Assembly: GCA_003551495.1 (NCBI GenBank)
Contig: PUMT01000268.1
Span: 1 to 37,408 of the forward strand
DNA length: 37,408 nt
DNA from: Bacteroidota bacterium
Lineage (GTDB): Bacteria > Bacteroidota > Bacteroidia > Bacteroidales > PUMT01
Direction: 5' to 3'
The notes beneath the pieces are model-generated. The model had not been told where the DNA came from, ran no database searches, and saw only the letters and a list, made by a program, of their open reading frames with translations. Positions 1-8,972 of the stretch are shown in pieces. Position numbers and translations under genes: made by a program. Every line of letters starts with the position of its first letter. Position 1 is the stretch's first letter.

Positions 1-1631
1 CAATGGATCCTATGTCCACAAGCAGGCTGGAAGTTGTCAAGGGACCCGCCAGTCTCCTGTACGGTTCAAGTGCACTTGGAGGCGTTATAAACATTTTCAC
101 CAATGATATCCCTGAGAAATGGGACAGGGGCGGAACGGGTGTTGTTTCGCTTCAGGGCGGTTCTATGAACAATATGGGGTCGGGACTGGCCAGGTACACC
201 TTCGGAGATGAAAAATGGGCTGCCGGTGGCAGGGTGGCATACAGAAGTGCCGGAAACATAAGAACCCCTGAAGGAGTTCTGCCAGGAACATATATTGACC
301 ATTTCGATGGTGCTGCAGGTTTCGGCATTGAAAGGGAAAATGTTACAGGGGGAATCAGCTTCTCAGCCAATTTGCAGACTTATGGACTGCCCGAAGAGCT
401 CGACGACCCTGATGAAGAAATTGAAAACCGCCAACAGCGTTACGGATTGCAGGGAAGGTTTGGTTTTGAGCGGGAAGGTTTTTTTGACAAAGCACAGCTT
501 CGTTTTCATGGTTCAATCCTTTCTCAAAAGGAGGTTGAGATGGAACTCGAAAACGGTTTGATTGTTGATGAAGAGGTGGAGCTTTCACATGACAAGCGCC
601 AGTTCAGCACTACACTTACCATGCAACACAAACCGGTGGGTATATTTGACCGGGGTGCTGTAGGGGTCAACATACACGGCCACAACCTTGAGATAGGCGG
701 GGAAGATGCCTACACACCGGGGGAGGAAAGGTACAATATCGGACTGTTTACTTTCCAGGAGATACCCCTTGCTTCAAGGTTTCGTTTGCAGGCAGGCCTG
801 AGGATGGATGCCAATTATATTACTGTTTTACCAAACCATATCTTCCCCGATGTAACAGCTTCAAGAAATGCTGTAAACTTCACCGGTTCGGTTGGATTGA
901 ACTACAGGCCTGCTGAAGGGATTGAAATAGGCGGCCAGTTTGCACGATCGCACAGAAACCCGATTGTTGAGGAGCTGTTTGCTGACGGTCCTCACCTCTG
1001 CTCTGGCACTTACGAAAGGGGTGATCCAGACATTTCAGATGAGATAGGCCACGGAGCTGACATGTTCGTAAGCTGGAGGAACGATTTTTTCAGCGCAGAA
1101 CTGTCAGGTTTCGCCAACTTTTTTGACAATTATATAATTTTTGAGCCGACAGGCGAAACAGATCCGGGCTCCGGACTGCCGGTTTTTCAGTATATGGATG
1201 ACAAGGCAAGATTTTTCGGTGGTGAATTATCCGTAAATGTCAAACCACATGAGAAAGTAACAGTTGATGTAGGTATGGACTATGTCAATGCCCGGAGAAC
1301 TACAGGTGACAGGAATTACCTGCCCTTTATCCCGCCATTCAGGGTCAGGACAGATATTGAATATGATTACGGAAATGGTTGGTTTGGTGCACGTGTAAGA
1401 TCGGTTGCAACACAAAACAGGGTTGCCGAGATGGAAGATTCGACCGAAGGGTATACAGTTATGGGTCTTTCAGCCGGGTACCGTTTCAACAGCAGGGGGA
1501 GGCACGTTGTTATTCTGCGTGTGGATAATCTCCTTGACACCAGTTACCGTGACCATCTTTCGCGTGTTGAGGACAGGCACTTTTCAATGCCCGGAAGGGA
1601 TTTCAGGCTGGCATACCGGTGGGTATTCTGA
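1..1631 (+). CDS. TonB-dependent outer-membrane receptor, 3' part (5' end outside window)
   Basis: Outer-membrane beta-barrel receptor that imports a ligand using TonB energy. The open frame runs in from the left edge; the first visible ATG (position 3) is internal, since the text opens inside the plug domain at the conserved VVKGPASLLYGSSALGGVIN stretch. About 542 residues are visible: the end of the plug, then the barrel, ending in an aromatic residue (YRWVF), as outer-membrane barrels do. The segment around residues 320-345 (EELFADGPHLCSGTYERGD) resembles the corresponding part of ZnuD-like and siderophore-type receptors, where PHLATGTYE-like text is common; a metal or metal-complex ligand is therefore an inference only. 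The gene is convergent with ddl, with only 10 bp between the stop codons. Signal peptide and TonB box cannot be judged. Confidence 0.93.
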   Translation, partial: MDPMSTSRLEVVKGPASLLYGSSALGGVINIFTNDIPEKWDRGGTGVVSLQGGSMNNMGSGLARYTFGDEKWAAGGRVAYRSAGNIRTPEGVLPGTYIDHFDGAAGFGIERENVTGGISFSANLQTYGLPEELDDPDEEIENRQQRYGLQGRFGFEREGFFDKAQLRFHGSILSQKEVEMELENGLIVDEEVELSHDKRQFSTTLTMQHKPVGIFDRGAVGVNIHGHNLEIGGEDAYTPGEERYNIGLFTFQEIPLASRFRLQAGLRMDANYITVLPNHIFPDVTASRNAVNFTGSVGLNYRPAEGIEIGGQFARSHRNPIVEELFADGPHLCSGTYERGDPDISDEIGHGADMFVSWRNDFFSAELSGFANFFDNYIIFEPTGETDPGSGLPVFQYMDDKARFFGGELSVNVKPHEKVTVDVGMDYVNARRTTGDRNYLPFIPPFRVRTDIEYDYGNGWFGARVRSVATQNRVAEMEDSTEGYTVMGLSAGYRFNSRGRHVVILRVDNLLDTSYRDHLSRVEDRHFSMPGRDFRLAYRWVF

Positions 1632-1641
1632 AATAATGCTA

Positions 1642-2649
1642 TTACTTTCGGGTGCTTCTGAAAATCGCGTCTTCAACAGCTATAGTGAAAAATTCGGAGA
1701 GCTTCATTCCCGCAGCTTCAACCTGCTGCGGGACTATGCTTGTTTCAGTCATTCCCGGAACAGTGTTGAGTTCAAGGAAATATATGTTGCCGCTACTGTA
1801 AAAATAGTCAATCCTGACAATTCCACTGCACTGAAGTGTGTCATAAATCAAAGAGGAGGTATTTGCAATACTGGCTATAACTTTTTCCGGCAGCCTTGCA
1901 GGTGTTATCTCTTCTGATGCACCTTCGTACTTGGCAGCAAAATCAAAAAATTCGGTTTTACTCACAAGTTCGGTAGGCGGAAGGATCAGTTCCCGGTCGC
2001 TTGTCTTTAGAACCCCTCCTGAGAGCTCCATTCCTTCAATGCACTTTTCAACAAGCACCTCCCTGTCTTCCACAAAAGCTTTTTCTATTGCATCTTTAAG
2101 TTCACTTTCCTGTTTTACCCTGGTAACTCCGAAACTTGACCCGCTGTTGTTGGGCTTAACAAAGCAGGGGAACCCCAGCTTTATTACAATTTCGTCATAG
2201 CTGAACGGTTTTCCCCTTTCAATCAGAATACCCGGAGCAGTTTGTATGCCAAGGTTTGAAAGGAACACCTTTGTTGCATACTTATTGAAGGTTAGTGCTG
2301 ATGTAAGAACATTGCTGCAGGTATAGGGTATTTTAAGCATATCGAAATATGCCGGCAATTTTCCGTCTTCCCCGGGAGTGCCATGGATTGTCATGAATAC
2401 ACAGTCAAAAACAATCTTTTTGTTGTTTACAGTTACAGTGAAGTCGTTTTTATTTACTTCGGGGCCCGGATCATCAGGGGTCCCATAGTACCATTCGTTG
2501 TTCCTTATAGTTAATATAATGGGGTTGTATCTCTTTTTGTCCAGTGTTCGTGCGACGGTTGCTGCTGTTTTAAGGGAAACCGAATACTCAGATGAATCGC
2601 CTCCTGTAACGACTGCTATGTTGAGCTTTGATTTGTATTCGGTTAACAT
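1642..2649 (-). CDS. ddl: D-alanine--D-alanine ligase
   Basis: Cytoplasmic ATP-grasp enzyme joining two D-alanines for the peptidoglycan stem peptide. The 335-residue length fits the family. Visible motifs are the N-terminal VVTGGDSSEYSVSL loop with the Glu (E21) that binds the first D-Ala, HGTPGEDG (89-96), the ATP-binding FVKPNNSGSSFGV around 150, and the C-terminal metal-binding LELNTVPGMTETS. The ATG start lies 14 bp after the stop of the upstream rluD-type gene, so it is probably the last gene of a PASTA-rluD-ddl transcript. This gene order is common in Bacteroidales. Nothing looks damaged. Confidence 0.95.
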   Translation of the reverse strand: MLTEYKSKLNIAVVTGGDSSEYSVSLKTAATVARTLDKKRYNPIILTIRNNEWYYGTPDDPGPEVNKNDFTVTVNNKKIVFDCVFMTIHGTPGEDGKLPAYFDMLKIPYTCSNVLTSALTFNKYATKVFLSNLGIQTAPGILIERGKPFSYDEIVIKLGFPCFVKPNNSGSSFGVTRVKQESELKDAIEKAFVEDREVLVEKCIEGMELSGGVLKTSDRELILPPTELVSKTEFFDFAAKYEGASEEITPARLPEKVIASIANTSSLIYDTLQCSGIVRIDYFYSSGNIYFLELNTVPGMTETSIVPQQVEAAGMKLSEFFTIAVEDAIFRSTRK

Positions 2650-2663
2650 TGCACTAATCAGTT

Positions 2664-3710
2664 TTATTGTTCAATCTCTCTTCCGGAAACATACTTCTTC
2701 CATTTTTCAACAACCTGCTTTATATCCTGGGGCAACCCGGTTTCAAAGTACATATCTTCTCCTGTAAAAGGATGTGCAAAGCCAAGTGAAAAAGCATGAA
2801 GTGCATGGCGCGGAAGCATTTTGAAGCAGTTCTGTACAAATTGTTTGTATTTGCTGAAGGTGGTTCCTTTAAGGATCCTGTTTCCCCCATACTTCTCATC
2901 ATTGAACAGGGGATGCCCCATATGCTCAAAATGCACTCTTATCTGGTGTGTACGTCCTGTTTCAAGAGTGCATTCAACAAGGTTTACATAGCCAAGTCTT
3001 TCAACGACCCTGTAATGTGTCACCGCATGCTTCCCTTCGGAACCATTTTCGAAGAGATGCATCTTCAACCGGTCAACGGGGTGCCTGCCTATGTTTCCGG
3101 ATATCGTTCCTTCCGGAGGATCCGGGTTACCCCATACCAGGGCATAGTACATTCGCCTTATCTCCCTGTTGAAGAACTGCCTTGCCAGACGGTTCATGGC
3201 TATTTCAGTCTTGGCAATGACAATTATACCGGATGTGTTCTTGTCAAGCCTGTGGACAAGTCCGGGCCTGACTTCGCCGCTTTTGAAAAGCTCCAGATCC
3301 CTGAATCTCCATGCAAGGGCATTGACAAGAGTGCCGCTGTAATTGCCGTGACCGGGATGTACAACCATTCCGGCCTCTTTGTTAACAACTATTATGTGAT
3401 CATCCTCGTAGAGGACGTTGAGAGGGATATCCTCGGGAATAAGCTCAACTTCCCTCGGGGGATAAGCCAACACAATACTTATTATATCGCCGGGCTTAAC
3501 CTTGTAATTGGATTTGACCTCTTTGTTGTTTACAAGTACATTTCCGGCAGCTGCAGCATTTTGTATTCTGTTCCGCGACAGGTTCTCAATGCGGGAAACC
3601 AGGAACTTATCTATTCTTAAAGGGTTTTGTCCGGGATCAACCTCAAATCTGAAATGCTCATAAAGCTCCCCATGATCCTTTGCTGCATCGTTGGATTGTT
3701 CTTCGGTCAT
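2664..3710 (-). CDS. rluD: RluA/RluD-family 23S rRNA pseudouridine synthase
   Basis: Isomerises uridine to pseudouridine in structured RNA, most probably large-subunit rRNA. The 348-residue protein has an N-terminal S4 RNA-binding domain (about 30-78, LRIDKFLVSRIENLSRNRIQ) followed by the catalytic domain with the signature GLVHRLDKNTSG; the catalytic Asp is D156. The C-terminal TGRTHQIRVHFEHMGHPLFN block is also classic. It sits between the PASTA gene (20 bp upstream) and ddl (14 bp downstream). RluD itself modifies helix 69; the exact target here is assigned by resemblance, so the symbol is a family-level guess. Confidence 0.9.
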   Translation of the reverse strand: MTEEQSNDAAKDHGELYEHFRFEVDPGQNPLRIDKFLVSRIENLSRNRIQNAAAAGNVLVNNKEVKSNYKVKPGDIISIVLAYPPREVELIPEDIPLNVLYEDDHIIVVNKEAGMVVHPGHGNYSGTLVNALAWRFRDLELFKSGEVRPGLVHRLDKNTSGIIVIAKTEIAMNRLARQFFNREIRRMYYALVWGNPDPPEGTISGNIGRHPVDRLKMHLFENGSEGKHAVTHYRVVERLGYVNLVECTLETGRTHQIRVHFEHMGHPLFNDEKYGGNRILKGTTFSKYKQFVQNCFKMLPRHALHAFSLGFAHPFTGEDMYFETGLPQDIKQVVEKWKKYVSGREIEQ

Positions 3711-3730
3711 GGAGAAAAGATTGTTAATTT

Positions 3731-4621
3731 TTAATACTCTTCACGTAAAAGTTTCTCTATATCGATATCCCTGAGTTCAGGTATTTCCAACCATAGCGAG
3801 TCAGGCAGGAAATCAAGAGTGTCCGGCTGGGGAAGCCTGGTTGAATCAAGTGTAAGCCAAAGATCAACCGACGAGCCCAGCCGAATGGAAACCATCTCAT
3901 CTTCGTCATATTCCGGCCTTTGTCTCCATACAAAAGCTTCCATTGAGTCTTCTGCATTGGTTACGGTGGTATCGAAAACTGTAGCGCCAATATTGAGTGA
4001 AGATCCTATTATCCTGTTTATTGCGTCTTCATATTTCAGGGAAACAAGTTTGGGAACAGGTGTTGACTGTTCGCTCAGTCCTCCCCCAAGCACCAGGTCA
4101 ATTGTGGAACCTCTGACGAGCATATCGCCTGGTTCAATTTCACTGTCGTTATGCATCTGCTCCAGTACGTTGTTAACAGCAATATCAGGCACATATTCCA
4201 GCTTTCCTACCTGCAGTCCCTGGGTTTCCAGAATGGCCTGAGCCTGCCGCAATGAAATCCCAACAACATTGGGCATTCTCACTTTTTCAGGGTTCATTGC
4301 GTTTATGGTAAGGAAAATGGTGCGGTTCTGCTTAACCTTGAAATTGGGAGGCGGACTTTGATCTATTATGGTTCCCCTCCTGTCTTCACTGTAATATACT
4401 GAATCTGTGACCTCAAAACGCAACCCCCTGGCTTCTGTTACCTGCTCCACCTCTTCAATTGTTAGTCCGCTCATATCGGGAACACTAATTGCCTGGCCGT
4501 GCCTGGTGTAGATCCTAAGTCCGACAAAAAAGAAAAGCACAAGAAAAACCAAAATTCCACTGGCGATCCCGAAATTTTTCCAGAAAATGCGGGTGGTTAA
4601 AAATTTTAAAAAGTCCTTCAT
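3731..4621 (-). CDS. PASTA-domain membrane protein
   Basis: A 296-residue protein with a short cytoplasmic N-terminus, one transmembrane helix (about 17-38, hydrophobic LVFLVLFFFVGL) and an extracytoplasmic part made of about three PASTA repeats (starting near 45 at VPDMSGLTIEEVEQ, near 115 at MPNVVGISLRQAQ and near 190 at VPKLVSLKYEDA), then an acidic tail. PASTA domains are known for binding muropeptides or lipid II fragments in Ser/Thr kinases and PBPs. No kinase or transpeptidase domain is present, so it may be a sensor, scaffold or cell-wall binder. It heads the rluD-ddl cluster, which supports a peptidoglycan-related role. A -7-like element lies about 45-55 bp upstream. Confidence 0.88.
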   Translation of the reverse strand: MKDFLKFLTTRIFWKNFGIASGILVFLVLFFFVGLRIYTRHGQAISVPDMSGLTIEEVEQVTEARGLRFEVTDSVYYSEDRRGTIIDQSPPPNFKVKQNRTIFLTINAMNPEKVRMPNVVGISLRQAQAILETQGLQVGKLEYVPDIAVNNVLEQMHNDSEIEPGDMLVRGSTIDLVLGGGLSEQSTPVPKLVSLKYEDAINRIIGSSLNIGATVFDTTVTNAEDSMEAFVWRQRPEYDEDEMVSIRLGSSVDLWLTLDSTRLPQPDTLDFLPDSLWLEIPELRDIDIEKLLREEY

Positions 4622-4667
4622 CCGGATGTTTTAGTTTACTGAACAATCATTACATGAAACGAGAATG

Positions 4668-4675
4668 CAAATATA
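4668..4675 (-). promoter_or_regulatory. Candidate Bacteroidota -7 element for the PASTA-rluD-ddl operon
   Basis: On the minus strand this reads TATATTTG, an exact match to the Bacteroidota -7 pattern TAnnTTTG, and would start transcription about 40 nt before the PASTA ATG. The expected -33 position (near 4695-4699) reads TTTCA, one base off TTTG. Assigned by pattern and position only. Confidence 0.5.
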
Positions 4676-4708
4676 AAATTATGTTCACATATACTGAAAA
4701 CAGAAGCT

Positions 4709-6622
4709 TTATTTTTCAAGAAACAGCTTTTTTATTGACTCCATGTTCTTCTCATTGCAGATATCTTTAGCCTCCGAAGTGAAAAGATAGTCCAGTCTTT
4801 CCCTGAAATGTGCGGTTATCTTCCCTCTCACCATCTTGAGGGTGCTGTTCAGGAGCTGGTTGGATTCGGTAAATGCTTCATCCAGCACCGCTATTGACGA
4901 TGGCAGCCACCTTTGCGGAAACATTCTTTCATATTTTCCCCCAATGCGGTACTGGTTAATTTCCAATTCCAGCATATTCAGCACCGCTGTCTGTCCCTGA
5001 ACCGATTCGATCCTGAGGTTTTTATCCTGAAGCCACCGCTTTATGTTCTCCTTGTTCGGAACGAGAAGGCATACCGTAAATGGGTTTTGGTTATTATACA
5101 GCATGCACTGGTCAATATAGGGCGAATTTTCTGTAAATGCCTCCTCTATTCCTTCAGGACTGTATTTTTCTCCGTCGTCTGATATGAGCAGGCTTTTGAA
5201 TCTTCCCATAACATAAAGAAACCCGTCATTATCCATGTATCCCATATCCCCGGTGTACAGCCATCCGTCCCTTAAGGCTGAAGCAGTTGCCTCCGGGTTG
5301 TTCCAGTAGCCTGCCATTACATTTTCTCCTTTTACTACTATTTCTCCCTTTTCGCCGGCAGCCAATGCATTCCCTTTTTCATCACATATCTTCAGTTCCA
5401 GATTGGTTACAAGGTATCCTGAAGAGCCAAGTTTATGCCTTCTTTCTGAATTCGATGAGATGATGGGAGAAGCTTCCGAAAGCCCATAACCCTGGAACAT
5501 CGGCATACCCAGGGCGTAGAAAAAGCGCTGCAGCTCAATATCCAGCAATGCTCCACCTCCGATGAAAAACTTCAGCCTGCCACCAAAATTGTCCCTGATT
5601 TTCTTGAATATGATCAGGTTAAACAGGCTGACAAGAGGTTTCAGAAGCAATCTCACTCCTTTTCCCCTGTTCCATCCTATACCGTTGTATCTGTATGCTA
5701 CTGCAAGTCCGGCACGAAACAATTTTTCCACAACCTTTCCTTTTTCCCTTACACCGTTTTCGATGTTCTTACGGAAATTCTTTGCAAGTGCCGGTACGCT
5801 CAGAAGGAATACCGGTCTGACCTCCTTTATATTTTTTGGGATATTCTTTATTGTTTCCATAGGGGTTTTTCCTGTTTCAATCGAAGCCATACTCGCCCCG
5901 CTCGACATCAGCGTGTATATGCCTGCAGTATGTGCGAATGAATGATCCCACGGAAGGATTAGCAGTGTGGTGTACCATTCGGGGACTTCCATCAGGCTGC
6001 GGGCCTGCTCTACATTTGCGGTATAATTTCTGTGAGTAAGGATGATCCCTTTCGGATCTGCTGTGGTTCCGGAAGTGTAGCAAATATTTGCATAATCTGA
6101 CGGGGTAACCGACTTCCACCTTTCATGGAAAGCATCTTCCTTCTTTTCAAGGAATTTTTTGCCCTCTTCACGGATATCTGAATAAAAGATCTCTTTTTTG
6201 CCGGCTGATTCTTTTTTGTCAAGTATTATAACTTTCTCGAGTGCAGGCAGTTCATTTTTAAGCTTGTCAAGCTTGAAGGCGTGTGATTTTGAAACAATTA
6301 TCATTCTCGCACCTGAGTGTTCAAGCCGGAAACTGATCTCGGAAGCATCGCCAAGTTTAACTGACAAGGGAACGTTAACCGCACCGCAATATAAAATTGC
6401 CAGTTCCGAAATTACCCAGTCGTTTCTCCCTTCTGACAGCAGGGCAATACGGTCACCCTTTTTAACCCCCATAGAAATGAGTCCGGCTGCAAATTCATAA
6501 ACAGCATTTTTTATATCACTATAGGAAGCAGACCGGTATTCCCCGACCCTTTTTTCTAGCATTAAGGGATTGTTTGGGTACTTTGCAGCACTTGTTTCGA
6601 AAAGATCAATAATTGTTGACAT
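4709..6622 (-). CDS. AMP-forming long-chain acyl-CoA ligase (FadD/AMP-binding family)
   Basis: Activates a carboxylic acid, probably a long-chain fatty acid, to an acyl-adenylate and then an acyl-CoA. The 637-residue length is typical of the FAA1/LC-FACS branch. The ATP/AMP-binding loop YTSGTTADPKG lies at 182-192, followed by the GYGLSEASPII substrate motif near 380, the YTGDMGYMDNDGFLYVMGR hinge near 455, and a late lysine-bearing segment (LKMVRGKI) near 605 in the position of the catalytic Lys. There is no signal peptide, so it is cytoplasmic or membrane-peripheral. It is separated by 87 bp from the PASTA gene, and a promoter-like element in that gap suggests it is not obligatorily co-transcribed with it. 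Substrate chain length cannot be read from the sequence. Confidence 0.9.
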   Translation of the reverse strand: MSTIIDLFETSAAKYPNNPLMLEKRVGEYRSASYSDIKNAVYEFAAGLISMGVKKGDRIALLSEGRNDWVISELAILYCGAVNVPLSVKLGDASEISFRLEHSGARMIIVSKSHAFKLDKLKNELPALEKVIILDKKESAGKKEIFYSDIREEGKKFLEKKEDAFHERWKSVTPSDYANICYTSGTTADPKGIILTHRNYTANVEQARSLMEVPEWYTTLLILPWDHSFAHTAGIYTLMSSGASMASIETGKTPMETIKNIPKNIKEVRPVFLLSVPALAKNFRKNIENGVREKGKVVEKLFRAGLAVAYRYNGIGWNRGKGVRLLLKPLVSLFNLIIFKKIRDNFGGRLKFFIGGGALLDIELQRFFYALGMPMFQGYGLSEASPIISSNSERRHKLGSSGYLVTNLELKICDEKGNALAAGEKGEIVVKGENVMAGYWNNPEATASALRDGWLYTGDMGYMDNDGFLYVMGRFKSLLISDDGEKYSPEGIEEAFTENSPYIDQCMLYNNQNPFTVCLLVPNKENIKRWLQDKNLRIESVQGQTAVLNMLELEINQYRIGGKYERMFPQRWLPSSIAVLDEAFTESNQLLNSTLKMVRGKITAHFRERLDYLFTSEAKDICNEKNMESIKKLFLEK

Positions 6623-6960
6623 AATGAAAAAATTTCTGTTTGATATATTCAGTACCGGTTGACTAATTTATTTGCAATATAATAAATTGAACAATATTTT
6701 TAATTCTGTTGTTACCTTAAGGTGCAGTTCCACTATTCTTTTTCCATATGATGGAACCTCATGTTTGTTCAACTCTTTTTGTCTGCCAAAAGCTGATGAG
6801 GGGGGTATTCACCGGATGGAAAGATTTGATTTAACATAAATATTTCACATTCTTTTACAGATTAAAAATTAATGTATATTTGTTTTATACTTAACACTCG
6901 AAGATATGGCAGCAGTATGCCGGCCGTGAGATGGGAAAAATAATTTAATAAAAGAATTTT
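6623..6960. other. Intergenic region between divergent acyl-CoA ligase and SPOR lipoprotein genes
   Basis: This AT-rich 338-bp divergent spacer has no credible gene. It contains a candidate promoter for the rightward gene (6875-6882), a weak TTCCA/TGGAA hairpin near 6743-6757, and an 11-bp direct repeat ATGGGAAAAAT at 6931-6941 and 6961-6971, the second copy being the start of the lipoprotein gene. No clear promoter for the leftward ligase gene was recognised. Confidence 0.6.
6875..6882 (+). promoter_or_regulatory. Candidate -7 element for the SPOR lipoprotein-MFS pair
   Basis: TATATTTG matches the Bacteroidota TAnnTTTG -7 pattern, about 78 bp before the lipoprotein start. No good TTTG lies at the -33 spacing (only a T-rich TCTTTTA), so confidence is limited. 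Confidence 0.42.
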
Positions 6961-7431
6961 ATGGGAAAAATCAAGCTTTTTTCATTGCTGATAGTAATTT
7001 CAGTGATTTTTGCAAGTTGTGACTTCGTTGAAAGTATCAACCCCTTTTCATCTTCTGCGGCTGACTCTCTGGAGCTTTACCGGCACCGTCTTGACAGCCT
7101 GGAGCGTGCCCATGCCATGGAAAGAGAGCAATTGCTGGCCCGCGAAAAGGCTTTGATGGATACCGTTGAAAGTATGCGACTTGAAGCCGAAAAAACTGAA
7201 ACGTTCAAAAGGTTTCATTTGGTGGCAGGTTCGTTCAGAACACCTGCGTATGCAAACAACTTTCATGAGAAAGTTAAAAGGGAAGGTTACAGTTCCCAGA
7301 TCATAATTGCACCAAACGGATTCCATCTTGTGACTGTTGGTTCGTTTGACTCATTCAGGAATGCGGTCAATGAATACCACAGGATCAGGAATTCAGGCGA
7401 ATACGAAGTGTGGCTTTACACCCATCATTAG
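6961..7431 (+). CDS. SPOR-domain lipoprotein
   Basis: A small envelope lipoprotein of 156 residues. It has a lipoprotein signal peptide with a plausible lipobox (IFASC, lipidated Cys20), a charged, probably coiled-coil stretch (about 35-75, many E/L/R), and a C-terminal SPOR domain (about 82-152, from FHLVAGSFRTPAYANNF to EYEVWLY). SPOR domains are known to bind denuded glycan strands of septal peptidoglycan, so a division- or wall-associated role is plausible. An alternative ATG 30 bp upstream in frame (6931) is followed by a stop after five codons, so 6961 is the start. The MFS gene follows 18 bp later and is probably co-transcribed. Confidence 0.85.
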   Translation: MGKIKLFSLLIVISVIFASCDFVESINPFSSSAADSLELYRHRLDSLERAHAMEREQLLAREKALMDTVESMRLEAEKTETFKRFHLVAGSFRTPAYANNFHEKVKREGYSSQIIIAPNGFHLVTVGSFDSFRNAVNEYHRIRNSGEYEVWLYTHH

Positions 7432-7449
7432 AGAGCATTCAGATAAATT

Positions 7450-8829
7450 ATGAACGCACTGAAAAAAGCGCTCAATGATTCGGCCTTTCTCCGATGGTCA
7501 ATGATGTTGCTGGTGAGTTTCACCATGGCAACGAACTATTACTTCTACGATGCATTGTCTCCCCTGAAAGATTTGATGCAGATCCATCTTGGTTTTACAT
7601 CTGCTGATTACGGCTTTTTTGTTTCGGCTTATTCAATACCCAATGTTTTCTTGCTGATGGCTGTGGTCGGGGGTGTAATAGTTGACAAAATGGGTATCAG
7701 GATAGGCGGCTCAGCCTTTATTCTCCTCCAGGTTCTCGGAGCTTTTATTACTGCTTACGGGTCAACTGATTATTACAATTCAGGCGGGTTTGGTTACGGA
7801 TTTATGGATTCGTTCCTTGTTTCCGTTTCACCGGCTCTTAAGATGACATCTCTTGGATTCTTCTTTTTCGGGTTGGGTGCCGAGGCAGGTATAGTTGCCA
7901 TCTCAAAGGCAATAGTAAAATGGTTTAAGGGAAGGGAACTGGCTCTGGCACTGGGATTGAATCTTGCTTTTGCAAGACTGGGGATGGGGGCTGCATTCAT
8001 CTTGTCGCCCCGCCTGGTAACTGAGGCGAACTGGACAATACCTATATGGTTCGGGGCAATTCTGCTTTTGCTTGGTTTTTTGACTTTCCTTGTGTATGCT
8101 TTGTACGATCTGAAGTTTGACAGGGAGATCAGGGCAAGTGATGATTTTGTCCCTGAAGAAAGATTCAGGCTGGCAGATATAGGAGGGCTGTTGACTAACA
8201 GGAGTTTTATATTTATAACACTGCTGTGCTTGACCTTTTACTCTGCAATATTTCCATTTACCAAGTTTGCACCCGATCTGATGATTAACCAGTACGGGGT
8301 AAGCAGGGAGCTGGCAGGAACAATCAGCTCCGTTTTGCCATTCGGGACACTCGTTTTTACACCGGTTTTTGCATGGATTTGCGATTACAGGGGCAGATCG
8401 GCCACGCTAATGATCTTTGGGTCACTGCTTCTTCTGGTGGTGTTTTTTATGTTCACACAGCGGTTTATCAATCCGTTCATTCCGGTATTCCTGCTTGGTG
8501 TTTCTTTTGCGCTTATTCCCGCCGCCATGTGGCCGTCGGTTGCAAAGATTGTCAATACAGATAAAATTGGGACTGCCTACGGGGTAATGTTCACCATTCA
8601 GAATATTGGACTGTGGGTGTTCCCTATATTGATAGGGGTGGTGCTGGAACGTTCAAATCCGGGTGTGACCGAAATAATCCTGGCAGGCGGGGATGCTGTA
8701 TATGATTATACCAATCCGATCCTGATGATGGCGGGACTCGGTATTGCAGGGGCAGTATTTGCAATATTTCTGAAACGTGAAGATAAAACCTCAGGTTACG
8801 ATCTGGAAAAGCCAAATAAATTAAATTAA
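7450..8829 (+). CDS. Major facilitator superfamily transporter
   Basis: An inner-membrane secondary transporter of 459 residues with about 12 hydrophobic helices. The loop between helices 2 and 3 carries a recognisable MFS motif (GGVIVDKMGIRIGG, about 75-90), and the segment FFGLGAEAGIVAISKAIVKW followed by GRELAL (about 138-165) resembles the MFSD1-like group of MFS proteins, which includes dipeptide transporters. The substrate is therefore an open guess. It ends in a charged C-terminal tail. It lies 18 bp behind the SPOR lipoprotein gene; the functional link is unclear. It is convergent with purA. Confidence 0.85.
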   Translation: MNALKKALNDSAFLRWSMMLLVSFTMATNYYFYDALSPLKDLMQIHLGFTSADYGFFVSAYSIPNVFLLMAVVGGVIVDKMGIRIGGSAFILLQVLGAFITAYGSTDYYNSGGFGYGFMDSFLVSVSPALKMTSLGFFFFGLGAEAGIVAISKAIVKWFKGRELALALGLNLAFARLGMGAAFILSPRLVTEANWTIPIWFGAILLLLGFLTFLVYALYDLKFDREIRASDDFVPEERFRLADIGGLLTNRSFIFITLLCLTFYSAIFPFTKFAPDLMINQYGVSRELAGTISSVLPFGTLVFTPVFAWICDYRGRSATLMIFGSLLLLVVFFMFTQRFINPFIPVFLLGVSFALIPAAMWPSVAKIVNTDKIGTAYGVMFTIQNIGLWVFPILIGVVLERSNPGVTEIILAGGDAVYDYTNPILMMAGLGIAGAVFAIFLKREDKTSGYDLEKPNKLN

Positions 8830-8972
8830 CAGTTCCTGTAAGGTGTACCAGCCATCATGAGCCGGGGTCCTGCGTATCGGTATCCCGGATCAGTTTTCTG
8901 ACATTCACCGGATTTCCGGAAACAACTCAGGAACCATGGTTTTGCACAATGGCACTCCAGGGAGTTCCTGTA

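Noticed and set aside
1405-1917. A 170-residue plus-strand frame across the receptor/ddl junction
   Set aside because: It overlaps the ends of two well-supported genes in other frames and encodes no recognisable domain.
2796-3620. A 274-residue open frame on the plus strand opposite the pseudouridine synthase gene
   Set aside because: It lies entirely antisense to a gene with all its catalytic motifs, shows no recognisable domain and has a shadow-like composition.
8830-8972. Terminator or mobile fragment in the MFS/purA convergent spacer
   Set aside because: Several very short palindromes are present (for example AACCATGGTT and TTCCGGAA) but no stem with a loop and T-run, and no repeat with defined ends.
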